Counted from the stretch's first letter, positions 15,152 to 24,703 are shown. The stretch is DNA of 64,000 nucleotides from Gemmiger gallinarum (GCF_014982805.1 NZ_JADCKC010000002.1:496001-560000); one strand, 5' to 3'. Notes: generated by a model from the letters alone, not told the origin. A program made the numbers and translations.

Positions 15152-15982
15152 ATGAATCCGACGCAAAGCAAAATGAATCAGTCCCAGAAGCTGATGGTCT
15201 TTGTGCTGACCATGTCGCTGTACGGTCTGGCGACCCTGTTTACCGAGCTCATCCCGAAATTCCAGGTAGGCATCGTGGAATTCTCGGTGGAGTATTTCCT
15301 GTTCATTCCGCTGGTCCTGTCCATGCTGTTCGACCCGCTGTCCGCGGCGCTGGGCGCTGCCACCGGAGAGCTGGTGTTCAGCGAGATCATGCTGGGCCAG
15401 TTCGGCGGCCTGGGCGAGCTGGAAAAGTTCATCACCGTCACCATCGGCGTCTACCTGGCGGGCCGTCTGGTGCGCGATCCCCGCAACACCCGCATGGTGG
15501 GCATTGCGGCCATCCTGGGCACCGGCGCCCAGCTGCTCATGGGCACCATCGTGGACATCTGCAAGGTACAGTTTGCGGTGGAGGACTTTGAAGCCGTGGC
15601 CGGCCTGCCGGAGAGTGTCTTTGCCACCGAGGGCTTTGCCTTCCTCAACGACCTGCTGTTCTCGGGCATCCTGTTCTGCCTGCTGCCCACGCTGTACCTG
15701 GTCCCCAGGCTCTACGGCAAGATCGAGCCGCTGCTGGGCATGAGCCCCCGCACCCCGGAGACCGCTGCCCCCGCCCTCAGCGTCAGGACGCTGGCAGGCT
15801 GCGCCGTGGCCTTTGTCTGCGCCGTGGCGGCGGAAATGCTGGCCACCAGCGGTCTGGAACTCATCGACTGGGAAGCCTCCTGGGCGGAGAGCGGCACCGC
15901 CTTTGCGGTGGGCATGATCGTGGCCGCCCTGCTGGCCCTGGCCGTGCTGGTGCTCATGAAGAAAAAAGCTGAGGCGAAATAA
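15152..15982 (+). CDS. ECF transporter substrate-binding (S) component
   Basis: The 276-residue protein is very hydrophobic with about six membrane spans and lies directly before fused ECF ATPases and an EcfT gene, so it is the S component. The core reads LMVFVLTMSLYGLATLFTEL, then FLFIPLVLSMLFDPLSAALG. That is like the large S-component family found in dedicated (group I) ECF operons. The ligand, probably a vitamin or nucleoside-like compound, cannot be read from sequence. ATG 15152 follows GGGGAGG. Its last residues are Lys-rich. Confidence 0.75.
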   Translation: MNPTQSKMNQSQKLMVFVLTMSLYGLATLFTELIPKFQVGIVEFSVEYFLFIPLVLSMLFDPLSAALGAATGELVFSEIMLGQFGGLGELEKFITVTIGVYLAGRLVRDPRNTRMVGIAAILGTGAQLLMGTIVDICKVQFAVEDFEAVAGLPESVFATEGFAFLNDLLFSGILFCLLPTLYLVPRLYGKIEPLLGMSPRTPETAAPALSVRTLAGCAVAFVCAVAAEMLATSGLELIDWEASWAESGTAFAVGMIVAALLALAVLVLMKKKAEAK

Positions 15983-15988
15983 GAGACT

Positions 15989-17692
15989 ATGGCCATCATC
16001 GAGATCAGGGACCTTTGTTATACCTATCCCGGTGCGGCACAGCCTACATTGAATCATCTGGACCTTACGGTCGAGCAAGGGGATTTCCTCGCCATCGTTG
16101 GCAACAACGGGTGTGGGAAATCCACTTTGTGCAAGGTGCTCAACGGGCTGATCCCGCACTTCATCACGGGAACTTTCACCGGCTCGGTCAAAGTTGCCGG
16201 GCAGGATACCCTGCAAAGCGACGTGGGCGCCCTTGCCCGCAAGGTGGGGTATGTGTATCAGGATTTTGAAAACCAGATCGTCCGCCCCACCGTGCTGGAC
16301 GACGCTTCCTACGCCTGCCTGAACTACGGCATGGAGGACTACCTGGCCCAGGGGCGGCAGGCTCTGGCCCGGTGCGGGCTGCAGGGCCGGGAGGAGGAAT
16401 ACGTCTGGCAGCTTTCCGGCGGGCAGACCCATCTGCTGGCTTTGGCGGGTGCGGTGGCCCTGGGGCCGGACATCCTGATCCTGGACGAGCCCATTGCCCA
16501 GCTGGACCCCGGCCACGCCGACCGCATCTACGGCGTGCTGCGGGAGCTGAACGAGAAATGGGGCAAGACCATTCTGGTCATTGAGCACCACACCGAGTAC
16601 ATCGCCGACTACTGCAAGCACGTCCTGCTTCTCAAAGAAGGTCAGGTGCGCTGGATGCTGCCCACCCGCCGGGCTCTTGCCCGGGTGGAGGAATTGCAGC
16701 AGAGCAACATCTTCCCGCCCCAGGTGACCCAGGCGGGCTATGCCTTGCAGCAGAAAGGTCTGCTGTCCCCGGAGCAGGAACTGCCCACCACGGTGGAGGA
16801 GGGCAAGGCAGCCTTTGCCTCCCTGCCCCGCCGGGACATTGACCGGGCTCTCCCCCATCCGGCGGAGCAGGGCCCCGAGTCCGCCGCCCTGCACGGGGTG
16901 ACGGTCTCCTACCGCAGCGTCAAGGGCGCGCCCCGGGTAGTCTTTGAAGGGCTGGACCTGACCCTTTACAAAGGGGAGAAGATCGCCCTCATCGGGTCCA
17001 ACGGCGCGGGCAAGTCCACCCTGATGAAGCTGCTGGTGGGGCTGCTCAAGCCCAACGAAGGCTCCGTCTCTCTGGACGGCACCCCGCTGCGGGACACCAA
17101 GCCGGAACAGCTTTCCCGCCGCATCTCCCTGGTCTACCAGAACCCCGAGGAAATGTTCATCAAGGACAGCATCGAGGCGGACATCGCCTACGCCATGCAA
17201 GTGCGCGGGGTGGAAAACTGGCCCGAAAAGACCAGGGCCCTGCTGGAACGGTTCCGGCTCACCGAGCTGGCCCACCGGGACGGACGGCTGCTGTCCGGCG
17301 GGCAGATGCGCCGGGCCAGCCTGGCCATCGGCGTGGCCCTGAACCCGGGCATCCTGCTGCTGGACGAGCCCACCGCCAATCTGGACATCGCCACCCGGCG
17401 GGAGATCCTGCGCACCCTCAACGATATGAAGGAGATCACCGACACGGTGCTCATCGCCACCCATGACATGCAGCTGGTCTGCGAATGGGCCCAGCGCATC
17501 ATTGTGCTCTGCGGCGGCAAGGTGGTGGCGGACGGCACTCGGGACGAGATCTTCGGCAACACCGCCCTGGCGGCGCAGGTGGGCATCCGCCCGCCGGAGA
17601 TCTTTGCCATGGGCCGCGCTCTGGACGATACTTCCCTGTGCTACACGGTGCCGGAATTCCTGCGGCAGTTTGAAGGAGAGAATGCGGTATGA
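15989..17692 (+). CDS. ECF transporter ATPase with two fused ABC domains (EcfA-EcfA')
   Basis: This 567-residue protein contains two complete ATPases in tandem, replacing separate EcfA1 and EcfA2 subunits. Domain 1 (about 1-240) has Walker A GNNGCGKST, signature QLSGGQTHLLALA and Walker B DILILDEP. Domain 2 (about 295-540) has GSNGAGKST, LLSGGQMRRASLA and GILLLDEP. It energises the S and T components at the cytoplasmic face. It begins six bases after the S-component stop and overlaps the T component by four bases. Confidence 0.92.
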   Translation: MAIIEIRDLCYTYPGAAQPTLNHLDLTVEQGDFLAIVGNNGCGKSTLCKVLNGLIPHFITGTFTGSVKVAGQDTLQSDVGALARKVGYVYQDFENQIVRPTVLDDASYACLNYGMEDYLAQGRQALARCGLQGREEEYVWQLSGGQTHLLALAGAVALGPDILILDEPIAQLDPGHADRIYGVLRELNEKWGKTILVIEHHTEYIADYCKHVLLLKEGQVRWMLPTRRALARVEELQQSNIFPPQVTQAGYALQQKGLLSPEQELPTTVEEGKAAFASLPRRDIDRALPHPAEQGPESAALHGVTVSYRSVKGAPRVVFEGLDLTLYKGEKIALIGSNGAGKSTLMKLLVGLLKPNEGSVSLDGTPLRDTKPEQLSRRISLVYQNPEEMFIKDSIEADIAYAMQVRGVENWPEKTRALLERFRLTELAHRDGRLLSGGQMRRASLAIGVALNPGILLLDEPTANLDIATRREILRTLNDMKEITDTVLIATHDMQLVCEWAQRIIVLCGGKVVADGTRDEIFGNTALAAQVGIRPPEIFAMGRALDDTSLCYTVPEFLRQFEGENAV

Positions 17693-18516
17693 TGCAAAAA
17701 CTGTCTGAAAACATCCTGGACAAATTTTCCATGGATTTCCTGCGCAATCAGGTGCTGAAAAACGCCTACGGCAACAACGATACCGTCATTGCCGCCCGGG
17801 ACCCCCGGGTGCTGCTGGTGTGGTACCTGTTCTTCGGGCTGGTGCCCTGGTTCGTGCAGGACACCGCATTTCTGCTGGGCTGCTTTGTGCTGGTCATGAT
17901 CACCACCCTGCTGGCCCGGGTGGCGGGGCTGGTGCTGCTGCTGTTCGGGGTAGGGGTCTTCTCTCAGACCGGATACCTGCTGCTGGTCACCTGGCTGTTC
18001 GGCGGCGACGCCTCCGCCATTGCGCCGCTGCTGGTGCTGACCCTCAAGGTCGCCACCATCTCCCTGGCATCGGTGACGGTGTTCTCCGGCCTGGACCCCG
18101 ACCGTCTGGCCAACGGCCTGATGTGGTTCGGCTGCCCGGAACGGCTGTCCTTCTCCATCTCCTACGCCTACCGCATTCTGCCCATGCTCATGGAGGAGTT
18201 CCAGAACGTGCTGCTCAGCTACCGGCTGCGGGGCAATCCCCCCGCCCACGACACCTTCGCGGGCAAGGTCCGCTACCTGATCTATCAGGTCAAAATCATC
18301 ATGTACGCCTTCTATCCGCTGATGCTCAACACTGCCAAGCGCAGCCGCACTACGGTGGAGGCGCTGGAGATCCGCGGCTATCGCTATGCCGCGCAGGACA
18401 AGGCGGTGCGCCGCATCAAGCTGGCGGGGCTGCATCTCACCTGGGACGACGGTATTTTTGCCGCGGTCTCGGTGCTGTGGGTGGCCGTCACGGTGCTGCT
18501 TTCCAACCTTGTGTAA
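17689..18516 (+). CDS. ecfT: ECF transporter transmembrane (T) component, EcfT/CbiQ family
   Basis: A 275-residue membrane protein with about five spans and the long cytoplasmic coupling region of EcfT. The X-R-X motifs that dock on the two ATPases correspond to LLSYRLRGNPP and, later, TTVEALEIRGYRYA. It opens MMQKLSENILDKFS and its ATG overlaps the ATPase stop as ATGA, typical of a dedicated ECF operon. Confidence 0.88.
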   Translation: MMQKLSENILDKFSMDFLRNQVLKNAYGNNDTVIAARDPRVLLVWYLFFGLVPWFVQDTAFLLGCFVLVMITTLLARVAGLVLLLFGVGVFSQTGYLLLVTWLFGGDASAIAPLLVLTLKVATISLASVTVFSGLDPDRLANGLMWFGCPERLSFSISYAYRILPMLMEEFQNVLLSYRLRGNPPAHDTFAGKVRYLIYQVKIIMYAFYPLMLNTAKRSRTTVEALEIRGYRYAAQDKAVRRIKLAGLHLTWDDGIFAAVSVLWVAVTVLLSNLV

Positions 18517-18532
18517 CAGGAGGAAGGAACCT

Positions 18533-19357
18533 ATGTATCTGGATTTTCACACCCACGGCAAGCTGGCCAAAAAGCTGCCCTTTTCCCAGGAATACACCCA
18601 CTGGCTGTTTGGGGAGGCCCGCTCCGCCGGGCTGGACGCCCTCTGCCTGACCGAGCATTTCAACACCTGGGGCTTTGCCGAGCTGTACAGCTATATCGCC
18701 TCCCATGCCGACCGGGAGGGCGACACCCTGGTCTTTGACGGGCTGCGCATCTTTCCCGGCATGGAGACTGACATCGCCGAGGGCGGGCATATCCTGTCGG
18801 TTGGCCCCATGGAGGCCATCCTGGAGCTGAACCGCCGTCTGGAGCCTTACAAGGCAAAGGACAGCTTTCTCCCCTTTGCGGAGCTGATGGACCTGTTTGA
18901 CCAGTACCCTGTTTTTGTGGGCGGCGCCCATCCTTTCCGGGCGGGCGGACACATCCCCGAGCTGCCCGCCGACCAGCTCCTCCGGCTGGATTTTCTGGAC
19001 ATGAACGGCAAGGACCTGGCTGAGGACCGGGAGCGCACCCGCCGCCTGACCACCGGGCTGGGCAAGGCCCTGGGGCTGCCGGTGGTCAGCGGCAGCGACA
19101 CCCATCAGGCCGTGCAGTACGGCTGCGTGCGCACCCGCTTTGCCCAGACCTTCAACACGGTGGAGGCCCTGCGCGGGGCGGTCAACGCGGGCGGGTACGA
19201 GATCTGCATCGCGGAGGATGCCTCCCGCCAGGTGGCCACCGCAGCCCTTTTGAAGCGGGCGCTCAAGGAGATCCACGCCCTGGGCGGCGACTATGTGTCG
19301 GTGCTGCTGGGCAGGGAGCCTGCCTGGACTGCCGTTGCCGCCGCTGCTGTGGTATAA
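18533..19357 (+). CDS. PHP-domain phosphoesterase linked to an ECF transporter
   Basis: A 274-residue PHP protein. The metal ligands appear in MYLDFHTHGKLAK (H-x-H), CLTEHFNTW, FPGMETDI, FVGGAHPFRAG and VSGSDTH. The AGG AGG ribosome site and 16-base gap after ecfT put it in the same transcript. It would hydrolyse a phosphoester in the cytoplasm. The link to a vitamin-type importer suggests the substrate is a phosphorylated form of the imported ligand, or a damaged cofactor. The C-terminus is Ala/Val-rich and ends without a membrane span. Confidence 0.8.
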   Translation: MYLDFHTHGKLAKKLPFSQEYTHWLFGEARSAGLDALCLTEHFNTWGFAELYSYIASHADREGDTLVFDGLRIFPGMETDIAEGGHILSVGPMEAILELNRRLEPYKAKDSFLPFAELMDLFDQYPVFVGGAHPFRAGGHIPELPADQLLRLDFLDMNGKDLAEDRERTRRLTTGLGKALGLPVVSGSDTHQAVQYGCVRTRFAQTFNTVEALRGAVNAGGYEICIAEDASRQVATAALLKRALKEIHALGGDYVSVLLGREPAWTAVAAAAVV

Positions 19358-19390
19358 TAGGGAGAAAATCTCGTCCCTGGGAGTGTATCT

Positions 19391-20215
19391 ATGCCGCTGC
19401 AATTTCCACAAAGTTCCGAAAACCTGACCCCCGCCGAGCGCCGCCTGCTGGAATTTATCGAGAGCCACCGGGAGGAATTTCTCTTCATGACCATCGGCCA
19501 GCTGTCGGCAGCTCTGGGTGTGTCGGAGGCCACCATTTCCCGGTTTGCCCGGCACCTGGGCTGTCAGGATTTCAAGCAGCTGAAAAATCTGGTGCTGGCC
19601 CAGAACCATCTGGAAGGCCCCGCGGGCAAACTGGCCCGCACCGTGCTGGCGGAAGGAGAATTTGACCCCCGCCGCTACCTGATGCAGCAGCAGGCCTGCC
19701 TGCAAAAGACCATGGAGGCCCTGGACCCCGCCGCCTTTGAGGAGGCGCTGGAAGCGCTGCTCTCCGCCCGACGGATCTTCATTCAGGCCAAAAGCGCCTC
19801 GGCGGCCATGGGACAGCTGTTGTTTTTCCGGCTGCGGCGTCTGGGTCTGCCGGTGGAGCTGCTGCCCGGCAGCGGCACCGAACTGCTGGAAGGCCTGGTC
19901 CAGGCGGGGGAACAGGACCTGGTGATCTTTTTCGGCTTTTCCAAGGTCTCGGCGGAAGGGCGGATGATCCTGCGCCGGGCCGAAACCGTCCGATACCGCA
20001 CCCTATGCTTTACCGGGCGGCTGCATCCCCCCGCCGGGGAACGGGCCGACCTGAACCTGTATGTCTACCGCGGCGCCGAGAAGGAGTACCACTCCATGAC
20101 CGCGGCCGCCGCCCTGGTAGACACTCTGGTGGTAGCTGCCTCCCAGCGGCTGGGCGCCGACGGCGCCGCCCGCCTGCAGGAGCTGCACCGGATGAAGCAG
20201 CAGTTCGGCAGATAA
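19391..20215 (+). CDS. MurR/RpiR-family transcriptional regulator
   Basis: The 274-residue protein has the RpiR N-terminal helix-turn-helix (LTPAERRLLEFIESH, then MTIGQLSAALGVSEATISRF) and a C-terminal SIS domain, including RRIFIQAKSASAAMGQLLFF and DLVIFFGFSKVSAEGRMIL. SIS domains bind phosphosugars. It follows the PHP gene by 33 bases and ends at a strong terminator, so it is the last gene of the ECF operon and probably controls it. A phosphosugar-type sensor suggests that the ECF ligand pathway includes a sugar phosphate. Confidence 0.88.
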   Translation: MPLQFPQSSENLTPAERRLLEFIESHREEFLFMTIGQLSAALGVSEATISRFARHLGCQDFKQLKNLVLAQNHLEGPAGKLARTVLAEGEFDPRRYLMQQQACLQKTMEALDPAAFEEALEALLSARRIFIQAKSASAAMGQLLFFRLRRLGLPVELLPGSGTELLEGLVQAGEQDLVIFFGFSKVSAEGRMILRRAETVRYRTLCFTGRLHPPAGERADLNLYVYRGAEKEYHSMTAAAALVDTLVVAASQRLGADGAARLQELHRMKQQFGR

Positions 20216-20230
20216 ATCAGCAATATAGTC

Positions 20231-20279
20231 AGGGGCGCCCTTCTCACCGGCATTTCCGTGAGAGGGGCGCCCCTTTTTT
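20231..20279 (+). terminator. Terminator of the ECF operon
   Basis: AGGGGCGCCCTTCTCAC (20231-20247) pairs with the arm starting GTGAGAG at 20258, followed by TTTTTT. Its T-run reaches the stop codon of the convergent gene at 20278. Confidence 0.9.
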
Positions 20280-21627
20280 ACCAGATGGTTTCAATGTACT
20301 GGGTGTTGATCTCCCGGTAGGCGGGTTTGCCCGCCAGAAAATCGTTGAAGGCGATCAGAGCATACCGGCCCACCGCTGCACCGTTGGTGGTGGGGGTGCC
20401 GTCCTGCTGGATGTAGGTGACCTCCTTCATCTGCACCTCCATCTCCACCAGCAGGCTGTCCCCGCTGCGTCCCAGAATGGCCACCGGCTGTTCCTTGCCG
20501 TTGCTCTCATACCGCAGGGGGATCTCGGTCACCGAGCCGTCGGACAGGTCCACCCCATACCGGTGGAGCTGATTTTCCTTCCCCGTGATCTGCAGCAGGG
20601 CGTGGTTTTCCACCACCGTCTCCAGACGGCTCACCCCCGCCGTCTCGTTGGGGTCGTTTTCCACCTCCTGCCGCAGCTCCTCCGGCCAGGAGAGTTCCAC
20701 CTCCCCGGTCTGCCCGTCCGCCGCCGTCCAGTGGAAGGCCTGGGGCAGCCGGTTCCAGCCGGTCTCGCACCAGTACAGCCTGCCGTCCTGCCAGAGCAGC
20801 ACCCGGTCGTCGTTGTCCATGGTGACGTCCCAGCTGTCCAGCCCGGTCTCGGTCCCGTCGTCCATATTGTGCAGAAAGACCCGGCTGCTGCCCTTGCAGG
20901 AGGACAGATACTCGTGGCTCAGCCGATTGAGTTCCTCCCGGGAGGCATTGTCCGGCAGGACCGGCTGCTCGCCGCTTTCCTCATACCGGGTGGACTGGCA
21001 GACCAGGTCCCGGCCATCGACCCCGACGACATGGGCATCGTCCCAGTCAAAGAGAGGTTCTGCCTCCCCGCCGGACAAAGGCACGCGGCACAGCCGGGTG
21101 ACGGTATTGTCCCCCTCCATGATCTGTATGGGGAAATAGAGATACTCGTCGTCGGCGCAGGTCAGCTCCCAGAAGTCCTCCCCCGTCTCTGCCCGGAACA
21201 ATTCCCGGCGTTCTCCCCCGGCACTGTCCGCCAGATAGAGGATGCTCCCTCTGTCCGACTCCTGCCCCGGGGAGACGATGAAGGCCATCTTGCCGCCGTC
21301 CAGGGCATAGAGGGCGGAGACCACCTCACCCCCGGGGATATAGGCGGTGCAGCTGTCGCTGTCGTGGTTGCAGGAGGGCTGGGCGCAGAGGGCGGTGTCG
21401 CTGGCCGAGGCGTAGTCGATGTAGCAGAGGATGGTGTGGTCGTTGCGGTAGACGGTGCCGTAGCGTCCCGCCTCACTGCCCGTCTGCAGAAGGTACAGGT
21501 CGTGGGGGTCGGCCCTGACTTCCGTATTTCCGGCGGGCTCCGGCAGGCTTGCGGAGGCCGGGGCGCCGCATCCGGCCAGAGCGGCGGTCAGGGTCAGTGC
21601 CAGAATGAGGGCTGCTGTTTTTTTCAT
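20278..21627 (-). CDS. Envelope lipoprotein, probable beta-propeller
   Basis: The 449-residue precursor begins MKKTAALILALTLTAALAGC, a clear lipoprotein signal. The mature part has repeated strands of the form LYLADSAGG, YLYFPIQIMEG, RLYWCETGW, as in DUF5050/TolB-like propellers common in Clostridia. The Cys-rich ALCAQPSCNHDSDSC may form a disulfide or metal site. ATG 21627 was chosen for its signal peptide. It is the last gene of an RR-HK-membrane protein-lipoprotein set on the - strand, so it may be an output or a sensor partner of that two-component system. Confidence 0.7.
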   Translation of the reverse strand: MKKTAALILALTLTAALAGCGAPASASLPEPAGNTEVRADPHDLYLLQTGSEAGRYGTVYRNDHTILCYIDYASASDTALCAQPSCNHDSDSCTAYIPGGEVVSALYALDGGKMAFIVSPGQESDRGSILYLADSAGGERRELFRAETGEDFWELTCADDEYLYFPIQIMEGDNTVTRLCRVPLSGGEAEPLFDWDDAHVVGVDGRDLVCQSTRYEESGEQPVLPDNASREELNRLSHEYLSSCKGSSRVFLHNMDDGTETGLDSWDVTMDNDDRVLLWQDGRLYWCETGWNRLPQAFHWTAADGQTGEVELSWPEELRQEVENDPNETAGVSRLETVVENHALLQITGKENQLHRYGVDLSDGSVTEIPLRYESNGKEQPVAILGRSGDSLLVEMEVQMKEVTYIQQDGTPTTNGAAVGRYALIAFNDFLAGKPAYREINTQYIETIW

Positions 21628-21692
21628 AGGATATCCCTTCCTTTCCCCCACAGGATACGATGCCGTTGTTTCCGAACCATTTCCGGCCGCCG

Positions 21693-22442
21693 TCAGGCGA
21701 GCCCTGCCGCAATGGCCTCCAGCTCTTCCGGCGGCAGAGAGACCGCCCCCAGGGCAAACCGTTCCTCCTCTACCGTACAGTAGAGGTAGATCTGCCCCTC
21801 CGCCGACCAGCAGACCGCGCTGTTTTCTCCCCGCCCGGCCTTCTGCCAGTCGGTGAGGCCGTCCAGCCCCAGATAGGCCCGGTACTGCTTGAGAATCCGC
21901 TCCGGGTCGGTTTTCTCCCCGTCGTCAGGGGCAGGGAGGGGCGCCGAGAGGATGCACACCGTCACCAGTCCTGTCTCCTCCTGCTGCTGCACCAGAACGC
22001 TCCTGGCATTGCCCGAAGCGTCATACCCCTGATAGCTCTTCTGCACAAAGCCCTTTTCCCGGCCGGTGTAGGCCAGGGCGCCGGGCAGGTCAAAAATGCT
22101 CCCCGCCGCCTCCCGGCAAAAGCCGGGCAGGACACCGGCATCCTCCAGCTCTCCCAGCGTCCCGGACAGGCTGCGGGCCTGCTCCGGCGTGGCGGCCTCC
22201 CCGGCCTGAGAAAAGTCCTCCCCGCCGGAAAGCACCCGGCTGCGGTAGAGGGCATAGACCAGGGGGATCTCCTGGGCCCGGGCGGAAAGCTGGCCCTCCA
22301 TGACAGGCCGGGGAACGGTGCCGGACAGCAGTTTTGCATCTCCCAGCCGTGCCGCCCCCGCCGGCAGCAGAAGCATCAGCAGATACCCCAGGGCCAGCAG
22401 GGCTGCCGCCGCCGGGCCGGGCAGTTTTCTGGCAAATTTCAT
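21693..22442 (-). CDS. Membrane-anchored extracytoplasmic protein of unknown function
   Basis: The 249-residue protein has one N-terminal hydrophobic span (PAAAALLALGYLLMLLLPAG) that would act as an anchor or signal, and an acidic exported domain with no family I recognise. Its ATG at 22442 overlaps the kinase stop as ATGA. Coupling to the kinase suggests that it modulates the sensor or is functionally tied to the lipoprotein that follows. Confidence 0.6.
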   Translation of the reverse strand: MKFARKLPGPAAAALLALGYLLMLLLPAGAARLGDAKLLSGTVPRPVMEGQLSARAQEIPLVYALYRSRVLSGGEDFSQAGEAATPEQARSLSGTLGELEDAGVLPGFCREAAGSIFDLPGALAYTGREKGFVQKSYQGYDASGNARSVLVQQQEETGLVTVCILSAPLPAPDDGEKTDPERILKQYRAYLGLDGLTDWQKAGRGENSAVCWSAEGQIYLYCTVEEERFALGAVSLPPEELEAIAAGLA

Positions 22443-23836
22443 GGTTTTGCCTCCTTCAGGGTCACCCATACCCGGGTGCCCTCCCCTTCCCGGCTGTCCA
22501 GTTCCAGCGGACTGCCGTGGAGCCGGGCGATCATGGCGCAGATGCTCAGCCCCAGGCCGTTGCCGCCCTTTTCCCGGGCGCGGCTCTTGTCCACCCGGTA
22601 AAAGGGCTCGGTGATGTGGGGGAGTTCCTCCGCCGGGATACCTTTGCCGCGGTCCTCCACACAGAGGCGGATGCCTTCGTCACAGCGGTCACAGCGAACG
22701 GTGACGGTGTTGTCCTTAGGTTCGGCCGCCGCCGCGTTGAGCACCAGATTGCGCACCAGCGTTGCCAGCAATACCCGGTCGGCCTGCACCACCGCCTGCT
22801 GCTCCCCCTGCCATTCCAGGCGGAGGGGCCATTCCGGCAGGCTGCGGCGGACCTCCCCGTACACCGAAAAGACCGGCACCGGTTCCATCTGCAGCTCCCC
22901 CTTTTCCAGCCCCAGCAAAAGGAGCAGTTCCCGGCAGAGGGCTTCCAGCCGGGTGGATTCGTGATAGATGTAGTTGACCGCCCGAAGGCGGCGCTCGGGG
23001 GGCAGCTCGGCGGTGCGCAGCATGCCGGAATATCCCAGAATGGCGGTCATGGGGGTTTTCAGCTCATGGGTGAAGGCCGCCACAAAGCGCTTTTGCCGGT
23101 CGGTCTCCTGGCGCAGCAGGTCCATCTGGTCTTCCAGCGCCCCGGCCATCCGGTTGAAGGTATCCCCCAGCTGTTCCAGCTCATCCCGGGAGGCAATGTC
23201 CACCCAGGCGCCGGATTTTCCCTCCGACAGGGCGGTGCTTGCCTCCTCCAGCTGCCGCAGAGGGCGGGTCATCCGCCGGGAGGCCAGGGCGGCCGCCGCC
23301 CCGGTGAGGGCCATGGCCGCCAGCTGAAGCAGCAGCTGCTGGCCCAGCTGCCGGTCCCGCTCCCGGAACTGGGGGGTGACGTCATAGGCGCTGACCATCC
23401 AGAGCGGCCGGTCCAGCCCCCGCAGCGGGGTGGACAGCAGCAGAAAATACTGTCCCTCTCCCTGCAGGAAGGTTGCCTCGGTCTCCCCCGCCGCCAGAGC
23501 CTGCTGCTGGTCGGCATAGGAGATGCTGTGGGGCAGGTCGGAGTAGAGCACCGTGCCATTCTCCCCAAACAGGGAGAACATGGGGGCGCCCTCGGTGGTC
23601 AGGGCCCGCTGCTCCGCCTCGTAGCGCGCCGCCAGAATGGAGAGGCTTTCCTCCGTCTGTCCGGCAAAGGCGGTCTCCAGGGCATAGCGGTCGTAGAGCT
23701 GACGGCGGCTTCTCTGCCGCAGCAGGTCCTGCCGCACCCGGGCAAAATTCTGCTGGACCGTCCAGCTGCCGCCCAGAGACAGGGCCGCACACAGAAAGGT
23801 GGAGATGACCACCGTGAGTTTTGCTGCAAATTTCAC
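22439..23836 (-). CDS. Sensor histidine kinase (HisKA/HATPase, PhoR-like)
   Basis: A 465-residue membrane kinase. There is an N-terminal span (LTVVISTFLCAALSLGG), an extracytoplasmic sensor of about 125 residues, a second span (LAAMALTGAAAALAS), and a HAMP linker. The H-box is FVAAFTHELKTPMTAILGYSG, the N-box LVRNLVLNAAAAEP and the G-boxes DRGKGIP and GGNGLGLSI. It starts at GTG 23836 with GGAGG upstream, overlapping the response regulator stop by four bases. It phosphorylates that regulator. Confidence 0.92.
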   Translation of the reverse strand: MKFAAKLTVVISTFLCAALSLGGSWTVQQNFARVRQDLLRQRSRRQLYDRYALETAFAGQTEESLSILAARYEAEQRALTTEGAPMFSLFGENGTVLYSDLPHSISYADQQQALAAGETEATFLQGEGQYFLLLSTPLRGLDRPLWMVSAYDVTPQFRERDRQLGQQLLLQLAAMALTGAAAALASRRMTRPLRQLEEASTALSEGKSGAWVDIASRDELEQLGDTFNRMAGALEDQMDLLRQETDRQKRFVAAFTHELKTPMTAILGYSGMLRTAELPPERRLRAVNYIYHESTRLEALCRELLLLLGLEKGELQMEPVPVFSVYGEVRRSLPEWPLRLEWQGEQQAVVQADRVLLATLVRNLVLNAAAAEPKDNTVTVRCDRCDEGIRLCVEDRGKGIPAEELPHITEPFYRVDKSRAREKGGNGLGLSICAMIARLHGSPLELDSREGEGTRVWVTLKEAKP

Positions 23837-24492
23837 CGTTCTGCCTCCAACAGATAGCCCACCTTGGGCACCGACCGCAGCTGATGCTCCCATCCCAGCT
23901 TTTTCCGCAGCCGGGAAATGTGGATGTCCAGGGTGCGGGTGGATGCCTCGCTGTCCAGCCCCCACACCCGCTCAAACAGGGTGTCCCGGTAGAGGACCAT
24001 CCCCCGGTTGGTCACCAGCATCATGAGCAGGTCGAACTCCCGGGGCGTCAGGCCGATGGGCTTCCCGTCCCGGCTGGCGGTGCGCAGGTCGGGGTGGATC
24101 TCCACTCCCCACACTGTGAGGCTGCGGCTGCGCTTGCCCATGTGCCGCATGAGGCCGTCCACCCGGGCCAGCAGTTCCTCCGGGGCAAAGGGCTTGAGGA
24201 TGTAGTCGTAGGCCCCGGCCTTGAGCCCCCGCACCAGGTCCTCCACCGAGGACCTGGCCGTGAGAAAGATCACCGGCGTGCCGGTGGGGCGGATGTAGTC
24301 CATGAGGGCAAAGCCGTCGATGCCGGGCAGCATGACGTCCAGCAGGATCAGGTCAAAGGTCTGCTCTTCGATGCAGGTGGCCGCCTCCTCCCCGTCAAAG
24401 GCCTTGACGCAGGGATAGTCCAGCCGGGCCAGCGTATCTTCAATGAGATCGGCAATGGCCGCCTCGTCCTCCACGATGAGTACCGGATACAT
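23833..24492 (-). CDS. OmpR/PhoB-family response regulator
   Basis: The 219-residue protein has a receiver domain (VLIVEDEAAIADLI, phospho-acceptor Asp in LILLDVMLPG, FLTARSS, and Lys in YILKPFAPEEL) and a winged-helix output domain (LTPREFDLLMMLVTNRG, TRTLDIHISRLRKKLG). It is first in the operon, ahead of its kinase. The signal and targets are unknown, but the two co-transcribed envelope proteins suggest cell-envelope stress or antibiotic sensing. Confidence 0.93.
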   Translation of the reverse strand: MYPVLIVEDEAAIADLIEDTLARLDYPCVKAFDGEEAATCIEEQTFDLILLDVMLPGIDGFALMDYIRPTGTPVIFLTARSSVEDLVRGLKAGAYDYILKPFAPEELLARVDGLMRHMGKRSRSLTVWGVEIHPDLRTASRDGKPIGLTPREFDLLMMLVTNRGMVLYRDTLFERVWGLDSEASTRTLDIHISRLRKKLGWEHQLRSVPKVGYLLEAER

Positions 24493-24703
24493 GCGTTTTT
24501 CCCCTTCTGTTCTTTATCTTTTCAGCATACCGGACAGGTGTTTCCAAAGTGTTTCGGGCCGTGCGCCTGCCCTTCACGGGAGCAAAAAGCCGGTCCTCCG
24601 GGCTGAACCGGGTTATTCTTTCCTGTATGTTTTCCGTTTGAAAAATCGTCTCATCCATGCCATAATGGGTATCAGAATTTCCATCCGGGAAGGAGTCTTT
24701 TTC

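Noticed and set aside
15077-17464. 795-codon open frame on the - strand across the ECF genes
   Set aside because: It is the antisense of well-supported ECF S and ATPase genes. Its translation is rich in His, Gln and Gly with no domain, as expected for GC-rich shadow frames.
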